A stretch of DNA of 64,000 bases from Peteryoungia desertarenae (GCF_005860795.2 NZ_CP058350.1:1704501-1768500); one strand, 5' to 3'; counted from the stretch's first letter, positions 27,115 through 36,336 are shown. The notes: generated by a model from the letters alone, not told the origin. Translations and numbers: made by a program.

Positions 27115-27906
27115 ATGATCCCCTTTAGTACAACAACGATCAGGAAAGCTGCGCTTGCGACGGCGCGAGCCGTTGTTGCATCCGTCCTGATCATGTTGCT
27201 CCTCACTCCGGTGCTTGGTATCACGCCGGGCAGTCCAGGCTTCTGGTTGGGGGTGATTTGCCCACTTTTAATTGCTGCGCCGACAACGGTCTGGCAGTTT
27301 CATCAGCGCGAACTGCTGGCACGCGCACGTGACGAGCTCCAGTTGGCGCATTCTCAACTGCAAAAGAGCCATGAAGAGTTGCGTAGTCTTCATGCGGAAC
27401 TGGCAGTTCAGGCACGCACAGACGGGTTGACCGGTGGTTTGAACCGGGGAGCCCTTGTCAGCCTGATCGAAGAAGCATGTGCAACATCCGGCCAAGCCGT
27501 AGGGCTGATGATTGCCGACATGGACCATTTCAAGCAGGTCAATGACGGTTTTGGTCATGCTGTCGGCGATGAAGCCCTGCGTGCAATTGCGGCGGTTCTC
27601 AGCAAAGAAGTCGGCCGCAATGGTCAATGGGGCAGATTTGGCGGTGAGGAATTCGCTGTTCTCCTGAAGGATGTGAACGAAGCGCAGATGCTCAGGAAGG
27701 CGGAGGCGATCCGTGACGCCGTATCGCAGATTAATCTCATACACGAAGGGCGTTCCGTGACACTCAGCATCAGTATCGGGTGCTGCGTGGCTGATACCCC
27801 GTGTATCATGGACGAACTCTATCGTTCCGCTGACGCGAGCCTCTACCGGGCGAAGGCGCAGGGAAGAAACCGGGTCGTCCTTTATGAGGACTGGATGGCA
27901 GTCTGA
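27115..27906 (+). CDS. Membrane-anchored diguanylate cyclase (GGDEF domain)
   Basis: 263 residues. Two hydrophobic segments (about 15-37 and 41-60), a short coiled-coil-like linker (ARDELQLAHSQLQKSHEELRSLHAEL) and a GGDEF domain with RTDGLTGGLNRGAL, MIADMDHFKQVND and the active-site GRFGGEEF (residues 176-180), so the cyclase should be active. The inhibitory RxxD site is not seen at the usual place five residues before GGEEF. Starts 22 nt after the GNAT gene and its 3' end overlaps a small minus-strand gene by 25 nt. Confidence 0.92.
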   Translation: MIPFSTTTIRKAALATARAVVASVLIMLLLTPVLGITPGSPGFWLGVICPLLIAAPTTVWQFHQRELLARARDELQLAHSQLQKSHEELRSLHAELAVQARTDGLTGGLNRGALVSLIEEACATSGQAVGLMIADMDHFKQVNDGFGHAVGDEALRAIAAVLSKEVGRNGQWGRFGGEEFAVLLKDVNEAQMLRKAEAIRDAVSQINLIHEGRSVTLSISIGCCVADTPCIMDELYRSADASLYRAKAQGRNRVVLYEDWMAV

Positions 27907-28145
27907 ACTCCCCCGAAACCTACAGGTTTTTTGTCCGGTACCAGACCTGCGTGAGCCACAGCTGTAGGATCTGGCAAAGGGGCCCGAGACCTGACAGCAA
28001 GACCGAGCGGGGCTGACCAGCTGACCTTCCCCTTTAAGGTCCATTGCATCGGTAAAACGCGTTCACCGGGCGCTATCCGCCGATAGGCACAGGCCGCGAG
28101 CAGCACCATGATCGTCACCGAGACGATTGGAAGCCAAGTCGTCAT
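27882..28145 (-). CDS. Small membrane protein translationally coupled to tadA
   Basis: 87 residues. The N-terminus is one hydrophobic helix (WLPIVSVTIMVLLAACAYRRI), followed by PGERVLPMQWTLKGKVSWSAP, reminiscent of the LPMQW region of SdpI/DUF1648-type membrane proteins, but only one helix is present. The ATG overlaps the tadA TGA (ATGA), a sign of real coupling. Its end overlaps the convergent diguanylate cyclase gene by 25 nt. Possibly a truncated SdpI-like protein; function unknown. Confidence 0.55.
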   Translation of the reverse strand: MTTWLPIVSVTIMVLLAACAYRRIAPGERVLPMQWTLKGKVSWSAPLGLAVRSRAPLPDPTAVAHAGLVPDKKPVGFGGVQTAIQSS

Positions 28146-28597
28146 GCCTCTCTCCTGTCGTGGAAGAACGCCTTGAGCATCTCTGCCGCCTCACTCTCGC
28201 GGATGCCGGAATAGACCTCCGGGACATGGTGGCAAGTGGGTTGGGTATAAAACCGCGCCCCGTGTTCCACACCACCACCTTTCGGATCGCTGGCTGCGTA
28301 ATAGAGGCGACGGATGCGTGCGAAGGAAATCGCAGCCGCACACATTGTGCAGGGTTCCAGGGTTACATAGAGATCGGCATCCAACAGGCGTTCGTCACCG
28401 ACAGCGGCTGCCGCCCTGCGAATTGCAAGAATTTCGGCATGTGCGGTCACATCGTTCAGTGCGCGGGTTTCATTGCCTGCGCGCCCGATGATCATCCCGT
28501 CACGCACGACCACGGCCCCGATCGGCACCTCACCACGTGCGCCGGCTGCCGTGGCCTCTGCAAATGCGGCCTCCATGAAGCCGTTTGTCTTCATCAT
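28142..28597 (-). CDS. tadA: tRNA-specific adenosine deaminase TadA
   Basis: Converts A34 to inosine in tRNA-Arg(ACG). 151 residues from MMKTNGFMEAAF (a TTG two codons upstream is possible). Zinc and catalytic residues are in VTAHAEILAIRRA (His ligand and proton-shuttling Glu) and LEPCTMCAAAISFARI (two Cys ligands), the canonical TadA arrangement. Divergent from the pseudouridine synthase gene with a 50-nt shared promoter gap. Confidence 0.95.
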   Translation of the reverse strand: MMKTNGFMEAAFAEATAAGARGEVPIGAVVVRDGMIIGRAGNETRALNDVTAHAEILAIRRAAAAVGDERLLDADLYVTLEPCTMCAAAISFARIRRLYYAASDPKGGGVEHGARFYTQPTCHHVPEVYSGIRESEAAEMLKAFFHDRREA

Positions 28598-28648
28598 GCT
28601 CAAACTTTCCGCTTAACCCGGACCCCGGGACCTGATAGGACAGCCCAA

Positions 28649-30448
28649 ATGACAGGCAAACAGCAAATGACATTCAAAGACAAGTCCAGGCGTCCCGCAG
28701 GCAAACCTGCTGCACGCAGCGGCAAGCCGATATCGCGCAAGCCCAAATCATCCTCTGAGTCCAAGCCGGATCGAGCCTCGCGCCCCGCTGCAGTTGCTGC
28801 AGACGACGCGCAGAAGCCGGAACGCATTTCCAAGCTCCTTGCCCGTGCCGGCATTGCCTCGCGTCGCGATGTCGAGCGCATGATCATGGACGGTCGCGTC
28901 GCCCTGAACGGCAAGGTCCTTGATACGCCGGTCGTGAACGCGACGCTCAATGACAAGATCGAAGTCGACGGGCAGCCGATCCGCGGCATCGAGCGCACGC
29001 GTCTGTGGCTCTACCACAAGCCCGCAGGACTGGTGACGACCAATTCCGATCCGGAAGGTCGCCCCACCGTGTTCGAGAATCTCCCTGATGATCTTCCTCG
29101 CGTCATGTCGATCGGCCGCCTCGATATCAATACCGAGGGTCTGCTGCTGCTGACCAATGACGGCGGCCTTGCCCGCGTGCTGGAACTGCCGACGACAGGC
29201 TGGCTGCGCCGCTACCGGGTGCGCGCCCATGGCGAAGTGGAGCAGGCCGATCTCGACAAGCTGAAGGAAGGCATTGCCGTCGACGGCGTTCTCTACGGTT
29301 CAATAGACGCAACGCTCGACCGCAAGCAGGGCCACAATGTCTGGATCACCATGGGTCTGCGCGAAGGCAAGAACCGGGAGATCAAGAATGTGCTTGGCGC
29401 GCTTGGTCTTGAGGTCAATCGCCTGATCCGTATCTCTTACGGCCCGTTCCAGCTCGGTGATCTGCCGGAAGGCAAGGTCATGGAAGTGCGCGGTCGCATG
29501 CTGCGCGACCAGCTCGGTCCAAGACTGATCGAAGATGCCAAGGCCAATTTCGATGCCCCGATTTATGCCGGTGGTGGCGCAGTCGAGGAAGATGCAGACG
29601 AGCCGAAGGCCAAAGCCAAGCCTCAGAAGGCCGAGTGGGGACGTGAGGAAAAGCCCCGTGCTTCCCGTGCTCCACGCGGAGGTGGCAAGCGCGAGGACCA
29701 GCGCGAACGGGCGCTCGACCGCCTTGACACGCGTCGTGACAGTGGCGACAGGTTCGCTGACAAATCTGCAGACAAGTCGAAGCGAGCACCTGCAGGAGCC
29801 AAGAACCGGACCACCAATGTCTGGATGGCACCGGGCGCACGTCCGCTTGGCGAAAAGGCCGCTGCGGCCGCCGCAAGGCGCAAGCCTGATCTGCGCGCCG
29901 ACAAGCCAGTGGACCGGTTTGATGATCGTTCGACCTCGACCGTCAAGATCAGCCGCGCCCGCGATGATGAAGGCGAGTGGATCCGCGCCGAAGGTCCTGA
30001 CAAGAAGGCTGGTGGTCGAGACGACCGGCGGGGCGGCTTTGGCGATCGCGGACCTCGTCGCGACAGTGCTGAGCGTGGTGATCGGGGGGACCGTGGTGCC
30101 CGGCGCGACTTCGCTGAAAGGTCCGGGCGCGGCCCGCGTCGGGACGGAGAGGACCGAGGTCCGCGCAGGGACTTTGGCGACAGACCGACCAGAGGCGAAC
30201 GTTCCAGTGGCGAGCGGTCGTTCGGCGACAAGCCGCGCGGTGCAAAACCTTTTGGTGACAAGCCACGTGGCGGAAAACCTTTCGGAGACAAACCTGCCGG
30301 CAAGTCCTTTGGTGGCAAGCCGGGCGGCGGCAAGAGCTTTGGTGGAAAGCCGTCTGGCGGGAAAGGCTTTGGCGGTAAACCATCCGGCAAGCCAGGTGGT
30401 CGTCCGTCGTCTGGCGGTGGTCGTGGACCGGCCAAGGGCAAGAGGTAA
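28649..30448 (+). CDS. rluB: 23S rRNA pseudouridine synthase, RluB family, with long Arg/Gly/Lys-rich tail
   Basis: 599 residues. An S4 RNA-binding domain covers about residues 58-105 (ERISKLLARAGIASRRDVE), and the RsuA/RluB-type synthase domain about 120-290 with GRLDINTEGLLLLTNDG holding the catalytic Asp (about residue 159) and GLREGKNREIKNVL. RluB modifies the 2605 region of 23S rRNA in E. coli. Residues about 300-599 are a disordered, highly charged tail rich in Arg, Asp, Gly and Lys, ending in repeats. The N-terminal 50 residues are also basic. ATG 28649 chosen (TAGGAC upstream); a second ATG lies six codons later. rsmD follows 6 nt after the stop. Confidence 0.9.
   Translation: MTGKQQMTFKDKSRRPAGKPAARSGKPISRKPKSSSESKPDRASRPAAVAADDAQKPERISKLLARAGIASRRDVERMIMDGRVALNGKVLDTPVVNATLNDKIEVDGQPIRGIERTRLWLYHKPAGLVTTNSDPEGRPTVFENLPDDLPRVMSIGRLDINTEGLLLLTNDGGLARVLELPTTGWLRRYRVRAHGEVEQADLDKLKEGIAVDGVLYGSIDATLDRKQGHNVWITMGLREGKNREIKNVLGALGLEVNRLIRISYGPFQLGDLPEGKVMEVRGRMLRDQLGPRLIEDAKANFDAPIYAGGGAVEEDADEPKAKAKPQKAEWGREEKPRASRAPRGGGKREDQRERALDRLDTRRDSGDRFADKSADKSKRAPAGAKNRTTNVWMAPGARPLGEKAAAAAARRKPDLRADKPVDRFDDRSTSTVKISRARDDEGEWIRAEGPDKKAGGRDDRRGGFGDRGPRRDSAERGDRGDRGARRDFAERSGRGPRRDGEDRGPRRDFGDRPTRGERSSGERSFGDKPRGAKPFGDKPRGGKPFGDKPAGKSFGGKPGGGKSFGGKPSGGKGFGGKPSGKPGGRPSSGGGRGPAKGKR
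30218..30412 (+). repeat. Coding tandem repeat in the RluB tail
   Basis: Six imperfect copies of a 9-10 residue unit with core (S/P/G)FG(D/G)KP(R/A/S/G)G, from about residue 524. The DNA copies differ at third positions, so the array is not a very recent expansion, but length variation between strains is likely. Confidence 0.85.
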
Positions 30449-30454
30449 TCGGGA

Positions 30455-31015
30455 ATGCGGATTGTCGGCGGCGAGTTCAGGGGTCGCGCTTTGGCGACCC
30501 CGAAATCAAACGCTATCCGGCCGACAACCGATCGGACGCGTGAAAGCCTTTTCAATATTCTTGCCCACGCCCATGCAGGAGCCCTTGACGGCACCCGTAT
30601 TCTTGATGTCTTCGCAGGAACCGGAGCCGTCGGTCTCGAAGCCATATCGAGGGGCTGCAAGTCCGCCCTTTTCGTGGAAAACAGTGTCGAGGGACGCAGC
30701 CTGCTGTGGGAAAACATCGAAGCTCTCGGCCTGCATGGCCGGGCCCGGATATTGAGGCGCGATGCCACAAGTCTTGGCCCTGCCAACAACATCGACCCAT
30801 TTGACATCCTTTTTGCAGATCCGCCCTATGGCAAAGGGCTTGGCGAAAAAGCCTTTCTGGCGGCTCATGAAGGTGGTTGGCTGCTGCCGGGAGCGCTGGC
30901 CATCCTGGAAGAGCGTGCCGATGTGATGATTTCCGTAGACCCCGTCTTCTCCTTCATCGAGGAGCGCGGGTTCGGTGACACGAAAATGTACTTCTTTTCC
31001 TATAAACCGGCCTGA
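30455..31015 (+). CDS. rsmD: 16S rRNA (guanine(966)-N2)-methyltransferase RsmD
   Basis: 186 residues. MRIVGGEFRGRALATP and IRPTTDRTRESLFNIL are the RsmD N-terminal signature; motif I is ILDVFAGTGAVGLEAISRG, and motif IV is FADPPYGKG (N-x-PPY type as DPPY). Starts 6 nt after rluB, so both rRNA modification enzymes are made from one message. Confidence 0.95.
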   Translation: MRIVGGEFRGRALATPKSNAIRPTTDRTRESLFNILAHAHAGALDGTRILDVFAGTGAVGLEAISRGCKSALFVENSVEGRSLLWENIEALGLHGRARILRRDATSLGPANNIDPFDILFADPPYGKGLGEKAFLAAHEGGWLLPGALAILEERADVMISVDPVFSFIEERGFGDTKMYFFSYKPA

Positions 31016-31040
31016 TACTCAACTTTTCAGGAGCAGCCTG

Positions 31041-31919
31041 ATGCAGCATGTCGCAACCACATCAGAAGCTCCTGAGGTCAAGTCCGCCGATCCAACCATA
31101 GGTCTTGCTCTTGGGGCAGGCGGCGCGCGCGGCCTATCCCATATCATTGTCCTTGAAGCGCTGGATGAACTCGGCGTCAGACCGTCGATCATCGCGGGCT
31201 CATCCATGGGGGCGATCATCGGATCCGGCTATGCCGCTGGGATGAGTGGCAAGGAGATCAGGGACTACAGCCTGAACCTCGCTGACAATCGCAACCTGGT
31301 GCTCAACCGCCTCTGGGGGCTGCGGCCCGCCAGCATGCGCGATGCGCTTGGGGGATTTCGTCTCGGACAGTTCAATCTGGAGCGAATTCTCGCAGCCTTT
31401 CTGCCGGAACAGATCCCCGAAAAATTCGAGCAGCTCAGCGTGCCATTGCTGACGGTTTCGACTGACTATTATGGGCAGGCGGAACTGGTTTCACGCTCCG
31501 GAGATCTGCGTCTTGCCGTGTCTGCGTCAGCCGCAATCCCGGCGCTGTTCAGGCCGGTGACGATCAACGGACGGCTGATGATTGATGGCGGCATCTTCAA
31601 TCCGGTTCCCTATGACCATATTCAGCAAGATGCTGATATCATCATCGGGGTCGATGTCGTCGGTGGCCCTGTCGGCCATGTTTCCCAGATGCCGAACAGA
31701 ATTGACAGCCTGTTCGGTGCGTCGCAGCTGATGATGCAATCCAACATCGCTTTGAAGCTGAAGCTTGGAGCACCAGACATTTTTCTACGGCCAAACGTCA
31801 ACGAGTTTCGGGTTCTCGATTTCCTGAAGGCCCGTCAGATCCTTGAGGCTGCTGAAAGCCTGCGCGACCCCTTCAAGCGCGAGCTGGATGCAAAGATCAC
31901 CGCTCGCGCACGGCATTGA
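31041..31919 (+). CDS. Patatin-like phospholipase (RssA/YchK type)
   Basis: 292 residues from MQHVATTSEAPEV, with CAGGAG 6 nt upstream of the ATG. Patatin features: oxyanion loop LALGAGGARGLSH, nucleophile elbow AGSSMGAIIGSGY (Ser of GxSxG), and the catalytic Asp in MIDGGIFNPVP. Short bacterial patatins act on phospholipids or lysophospholipids; substrate here unknown. No signal peptide. Convergent with the antiporter gene, ends 18 nt before it. Confidence 0.93.
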   Translation: MQHVATTSEAPEVKSADPTIGLALGAGGARGLSHIIVLEALDELGVRPSIIAGSSMGAIIGSGYAAGMSGKEIRDYSLNLADNRNLVLNRLWGLRPASMRDALGGFRLGQFNLERILAAFLPEQIPEKFEQLSVPLLTVSTDYYGQAELVSRSGDLRLAVSASAAIPALFRPVTINGRLMIDGGIFNPVPYDHIQQDADIIIGVDVVGGPVGHVSQMPNRIDSLFGASQLMMQSNIALKLKLGAPDIFLRPNVNEFRVLDFLKARQILEAAESLRDPFKRELDAKITARARH

Positions 31920-31937
31920 TCCGGCTGATCCGTGGGC

Positions 31938-33764
31938 TCAGCCGCGAGGGCCGAGCTCATCTTCATGGACGAGGGGACCATCCTCTCCCTCGGGCGCGTG
32001 AATACGCTTCGGCTTGATCAGCGGCTCCGGCTTGACCGGGCGATTATGCATCAGGTCCCGTCCCGCCAATATCCCTTCCTGTGCCTGGAGGCGAAGGCGC
32101 TGCTCATCGCGCCGGCGGATGTCCTCGCCGATCTCGTAAGACGTCTCTTCCGAGGCGCCAAGCCCCTCCAGAGCCTTGCGTCCGAACAGCAGGCCGGACT
32201 CGAATGTCTCCCGCAATTCATACTCTACATCCCGCGAACGAAGCGACAGTGAGTGAACCCGATCATAGGAGCGCACGAACAGTCGAACATCGGGATACTC
32301 CGCCCGGATAAGGTCCACGATACGATCGGTGATCTCCTTCTTATGCGTGCAAACGGCAACGATCTTGGCCTTTTCGATGCCAGCTGCACGCAGCACGTCG
32401 AGGCGCATTCCGTCACCGAAATAGATCCGGAAACCAAAGGCCGCTGCCTGACGGATGCGATCGGCTGAATCATCAATGATGGTCACGTCGCGCCCGCTGG
32501 CAAGCAGGATCTGCGCAGCGATCTGTCCGAAACGGGAAAAGCCGATCATCAGGACATCCGATCCCGCTCCGTCGAAGTCCTCCTCCAGTTCCTCCTTGTC
32601 GCTCTCGTTTGTCATCAACCGGCGAGAGAGCATTGTGGCAAAGGGTGTAAGTGCCATGGAGAGCGTCACGATCGATATGAGTAGCGAGGACGTAGCAACA
32701 CTCGCAACGCCCGCCGTTGTTGCCGTGGTGAAGAGAACGAAGCCGAACTCCCCACCTTGCGGCAGGAGCAGGGCGATCCGGATTGCGTCATTGTGGTCCG
32801 AGCCGGAAAAGCGACATAGCCCGTAAAGGACGAGGGCCTTCAATCCGAGAAGAAGCGGTACGGCTGCCACGATCAGCCAGACATTGTCCACGATGACCTG
32901 CAGGTCCATCGAAAGTCCGACGGCCATGAAGAATAGCGCAAGCAGGATGCCGCGGAAGGGCTCGATATCGGCCTCCAGTTCATGGCGATAGGAGGATTCG
33001 GCCAGCATGACCCCGGCGAGAAATGCGCCCATGGCCATGGAAAGACCGCTGATTTGCATCAGATAAGCGGACCCCAGAACCACGAAGAGGGCAGCTGCGA
33101 TCATCACCTCGCGCGCACCGGTTCGCGCGATGATCTGGAACATCGGTGTCAGCAGGTAGCGACCGGCAAGGATCATCGCAACCACGGCACCGACCGCGAT
33201 AGCAATCTCCACGATTGGTGAGGAGCCCCCGCCGCTACCCTGCGTGCCGATGATGCTGACCATGGCAAGCAGTGGAACGATGGCTATGTCCTGGAACAGA
33301 AGGATGGAGAACGACCTCTGCCCGTAGCGGCTGTTCATGTCGCCATTATCATTGAGCAGCTGTAGCGCGAAGGCTGTTGAAGACAGCGCGAGCCCGAAAC
33401 CCGCGACAAGCGCGGCACGCCAGTCAAGCAAGCCGGTCGCAAATGCGACGGAAGTCAGGAGCAGCCCGGTAAGAACCACCTGTGCGGTCCCCAGTCCGAA
33501 AATGTCACGTCGCATGTGCCACAGGCGGCTGGGCTTCAGTTCCAGTCCGATGATGAACAAGAGCAAGACCACACCCAGTTCAGCGACCGCCAGAATATCG
33601 CCCGTACCGCCGATCAGGTTTAGAACCGGGCCGATCACGACGCCCGCCGCGAGATAACCGAGAACGGTACCCAGCCCCAGCTTCCGGAAGATCGGTGCTG
33701 CAATCACGGCCCCCCCAAGCAACAGCAGTGGTTCGGTGAATAATGCTTCAGCTGCCGTGGCCAA
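31938..33764 (-). CDS. Kef-type monovalent cation:proton antiporter (CPA2) with TrkA-N domain
   Basis: About 608 residues. An N-terminal CPA2 exchanger domain of 12-13 membrane helices (LFTEPLLLLGGAVIAAPIFRKLG, VLGYLAAGVVIGP, GVVLLLFIIGLELKP) is followed by a TrkA-N/RCK nucleotide-binding domain (VLMIGFSRFGQIAAQILL; GxGxxG variant GFSRFG) at about 395-510 and a charged tail. Resembles KefB/KefC and the rhizobial RosB group. TTG 33764 is chosen because GGCAGGAGAGAC precedes it and the protein then starts ATAAEALF like its relatives; an ATG at 33818 would add 18 residues. Confidence 0.9.
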   Translation of the reverse strand: MATAAEALFTEPLLLLGGAVIAAPIFRKLGLGTVLGYLAAGVVIGPVLNLIGGTGDILAVAELGVVLLLFIIGLELKPSRLWHMRRDIFGLGTAQVVLTGLLLTSVAFATGLLDWRAALVAGFGLALSSTAFALQLLNDNGDMNSRYGQRSFSILLFQDIAIVPLLAMVSIIGTQGSGGGSSPIVEIAIAVGAVVAMILAGRYLLTPMFQIIARTGAREVMIAAALFVVLGSAYLMQISGLSMAMGAFLAGVMLAESSYRHELEADIEPFRGILLALFFMAVGLSMDLQVIVDNVWLIVAAVPLLLGLKALVLYGLCRFSGSDHNDAIRIALLLPQGGEFGFVLFTTATTAGVASVATSSLLISIVTLSMALTPFATMLSRRLMTNESDKEELEEDFDGAGSDVLMIGFSRFGQIAAQILLASGRDVTIIDDSADRIRQAAAFGFRIYFGDGMRLDVLRAAGIEKAKIVAVCTHKKEITDRIVDLIRAEYPDVRLFVRSYDRVHSLSLRSRDVEYELRETFESGLLFGRKALEGLGASEETSYEIGEDIRRRDEQRLRLQAQEGILAGRDLMHNRPVKPEPLIKPKRIHAPEGEDGPLVHEDELGPRG

Positions 33765-33872
33765 TTGTCTCTCCTGCCGGATCGTGTCGGGCTCGTGAAC
33801 GGGAAATGCACGTGCCACCCTTGATGCTCATGGCATTGCACAATAAATGGAGCTCTAGCGAAAGGCCACTTC

Positions 33873-35219
33873 ATGACCAGCGAAATACAGTCTGAAAATC
33901 TGCTTGATCGAGCCGAACAACTGGTCGATCTGGCGAGGAAGGCCGGTGCCAATCGCGCCGATGCCGTCGTCGTGCGTTCTCGCTCCAAGGGCGTCAGTGT
34001 ACGGATGGGCAAGGTCGAATCGACTGAAGCTTCAGAAAGCGATGATTTTTCGCTCCGCGTCTTCGTCGGCAACAAGGTCGCCAGTGTCTCGGCCAATCCG
34101 GGCTTTGACCTCGCTGCCCTGGCAGAACGTGCAGTGGCCATGGCCAAGGTTTCACCTGAAGACCCCTTTGCCGGCCTGGCAGATGAGCAGGATCTGGCGC
34201 GCACCTATCCGGATCTCGAGCTTTTTGACCCCACTCAGGTGTCCAGCGATGCTTTGCGTGAAAGCGCGCTTGCCATGGAGGAGGCCGCACGCGCCGTCGA
34301 TGGCGTGACCAACTCTTTGGGAGCTGGTGCCTCGGCCGGAATGGGCGGCCTTGTTCTTGTTACCTCCCACGGCTTTTCAGGCAGCTATATGGGCTCCCGT
34401 TTTAGTCGCTCTGTCGGTGTGATCGCCGGTGAGGGCACGAAAATGGAGCGCGACCACGATTTCGACAGCCGCCTCTATTTTGCCGACCTCGACGACGCCG
34501 AAGTCATCGGACGACGTGCCGCAGAACGCACGATCAAGCGCCTCAATCCGCGTCAGGTCCCGACTCAATCGAATTTGACCGTTGTCTTCGATCCCCGTGT
34601 AGCCCGTGGTTTCGTCGGCCATATCGCAGGTGCCATCAATGGCGCATCGGTGGCGCGAAAGACCTCCTTCCTGCGCGACAAGATGGGACAACAGGTCCTG
34701 AAAAAAGGCCTGAACGTCACGGACAATCCGCTGAAGGTGCGGGGGTCGTCGTCGCGTCCCTTCGATGGCGAAGGGGTGAGCGGACAGCCGCTGACAATGA
34801 TCGAAGACGGCGTCCTGAAACATTGGTTCCTGTCTTCCGGCACGGCTCGTGAGCTGGGCCTGAAGACCAATGGACGCGGTGTGCGTGGCGGGACGAATGT
34901 GTCTCCCTCATCCACCAATCTGGCGCTGGAACCCGGCGATATGACGCCAGAGGAGCTGATCGGCCAGGTTGGCACTGGTCTTTATATCACCGACATGATT
35001 GGCCAGGGCGTCGACATGATCACGGGCGAATACAGTCGCGGCGCCAGCGGCTTCTGGATCGAGAATGGCGAACTGACCTATCCGGTCTCGGAAGTCACCA
35101 TCGCCTCGAACCTGAAGGACATGTTCATGCGCGTGACGCTGGCCAACGACATTGATCGCAAATTCGGCGTTGCGGCTCCCACCCTTGCCATTGAAGGCAT
35201 GACACTTGCTGGAACCTGA
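33873..35219 (+). CDS. pmbA: TldD/PmbA family protein, PmbA (TldE) type
   Basis: 448 residues. TldD/TldE form a metalloprotease that degrades or matures small proteins such as CcdA and microcin B17. This member lacks the HExxxH metal site of TldD and matches the PmbA/TldE half: GVSVRMGKVESTEASESDDFSLRVFVG at the start, and FDGEGVSGQPLTMIEDGVL and SRGASGFWIENGELTYPVSEVT toward the end. The active TldD partner is not in the window. The stop overlaps the next gene's TTG start region by 14 nt. Confidence 0.93.
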   Translation: MTSEIQSENLLDRAEQLVDLARKAGANRADAVVVRSRSKGVSVRMGKVESTEASESDDFSLRVFVGNKVASVSANPGFDLAALAERAVAMAKVSPEDPFAGLADEQDLARTYPDLELFDPTQVSSDALRESALAMEEAARAVDGVTNSLGAGASAGMGGLVLVTSHGFSGSYMGSRFSRSVGVIAGEGTKMERDHDFDSRLYFADLDDAEVIGRRAAERTIKRLNPRQVPTQSNLTVVFDPRVARGFVGHIAGAINGASVARKTSFLRDKMGQQVLKKGLNVTDNPLKVRGSSSRPFDGEGVSGQPLTMIEDGVLKHWFLSSGTARELGLKTNGRGVRGGTNVSPSSTNLALEPGDMTPEELIGQVGTGLYITDMIGQGVDMITGEYSRGASGFWIENGELTYPVSEVTIASNLKDMFMRVTLANDIDRKFGVAAPTLAIEGMTLAGT

Positions 35220-36033
35220 GAGCAAAGCCCCGGATGACAGCTTCAACTGGGCTGGCGATCTTGAACTGATCCGCAGCGCGGCGCGCGAAGCTGGACGTAT
35301 TGCTCTCGGCTTCTTCGGGCAGGAACCGGAAGTCTGGTGGAAGAATGAAGGTCGCTCACCCGTTAGCGCTGCCGATTACGCAGCCAACCAGGTTCTGGAA
35401 GCGCACCTTCGCCCGGCGCGTCCAAGCTATGGCTGGCTCTCCGAGGAAACCGATGACGATCCGGCGCGCCTGTCCTGTGAGACCTTGTTCGTCGTTGATC
35501 CGATCGACGGCACGCGCGCCTTCATTGCCGGCAAGCAGACCTGGTGCATCAGCGTAGCCGTTGTGCACAAGGGTGCCCCCGTGGCAGGCGTGCTGGTGGC
35601 ACCTGCGCTGAACGAAGAATTCACGGCCTGGATTGACGGACCTGCCATGCGCAATGGTGAGACCATCACGGTCTCTAATCCCGATGCTCGGCAACACCTG
35701 AAAGTCGCGTCCGCACAGGACATGGTGGCCCGTTTTTCCCCCGCGCTTCGACCGCGTATTGAACGCGTCGCCCATGTGCCGTCGCTGGCCTACCGGCTGG
35801 CGCTTGTTGCCGATGGTCGGCTCGATGCGACGCTGGTCTTGCCGAACTCCCATGATTGGGATCTCGCCGCCGCAGATCTGATCCTGACGCGGGCCGGAGG
35901 GCGATTGACCGATCTCGATGGCGAGGCGCTGATCTATAACCGGAAAAGCGTCACGCATGAAGAACTCTGCGCCGCCTCGGGTGCCGTCTGGCCCGAGCTT
36001 GTGAAAGGGCTTACACGAATTTCCCGGAGTTGA
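35206..36033 (+). CDS. Inositol monophosphatase family protein (CysQ-like)
   Basis: 275 residues; start TTG 35206 lies inside the end of pmbA, implying coupling. Lithium-sensitive phosphatase signature: SEETDDD (metal-binding Glu), VVDPIDGTRAFIAGK (the DPIDGT motif), and SHDWDLAAADLILTRAGG near the C-terminus. Likely substrates are 3'-phosphoadenosine 5'-phosphate, inositol phosphates or fructose-1,6-bisphosphate; CysQ-type is favoured by the RAFIAG extension but this is not decisive. Part of a run of genes leading into the Kdo/lipid A cluster. Confidence 0.9.
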   Translation: MLEPESKAPDDSFNWAGDLELIRSAAREAGRIALGFFGQEPEVWWKNEGRSPVSAADYAANQVLEAHLRPARPSYGWLSEETDDDPARLSCETLFVVDPIDGTRAFIAGKQTWCISVAVVHKGAPVAGVLVAPALNEEFTAWIDGPAMRNGETITVSNPDARQHLKVASAQDMVARFSPALRPRIERVAHVPSLAYRLALVADGRLDATLVLPNSHDWDLAAADLILTRAGGRLTDLDGEALIYNRKSVTHEELCAASGAVWPELVKGLTRISRS

Positions 36034-36093
36034 CCTTTTCGGGGAAATCGCGCAGAGGAAAGCCAAGCTGAAATTGAAGGGGATAGGACCGAA

Positions 36094-36336
36094 ATGACGG
36101 ATTCCAATGACAACAAGCAGCTGCTCCACCTCGTTTTTGGCGGTGAGCTCTCCAATCTGGAACAGGTCCAGTTCCGCGACCTCGACAGCCTCGATATCGT
36201 GGGCATTTTTCCCGATTACAACAGCGCTCTCGTAGCATGGAAGGCCAAGGCCCAGGCCACCGTGGACAACGCACACATGCGCTATTTCATTGTTCACATG
36301 CACCGTTTGCTTAATCCGAGCGACAAGGGGCAATAA
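36094..36336 (+). CDS. DUF4170 family small protein
   Basis: 80 residues, soluble: QLLHLVFGGELSNLEQVQFRDL, DIVGIFPDYNSALVAWKAKAQ, MRYFIVHMHRLL. This is DUF4170, a small alphaproteobacterial family consistently located just before waaA. The ATG follows GGGGAT. Function unknown. The constant position suggests a link to Kdo transfer or to lipid A synthesis; nothing in the sequence shows how. Confidence 0.88.
   Translation: MTDSNDNKQLLHLVFGGELSNLEQVQFRDLDSLDIVGIFPDYNSALVAWKAKAQATVDNAHMRYFIVHMHRLLNPSDKGQ

Noticed and set aside
29535..30755. 406- and 394-codon frames overlapping the rluB tail on both strands
   Set aside because: Produced by the low-complexity repetitive tail; the rluB frame continues through it with a sensible S4/synthase start and rsmD follows immediately.
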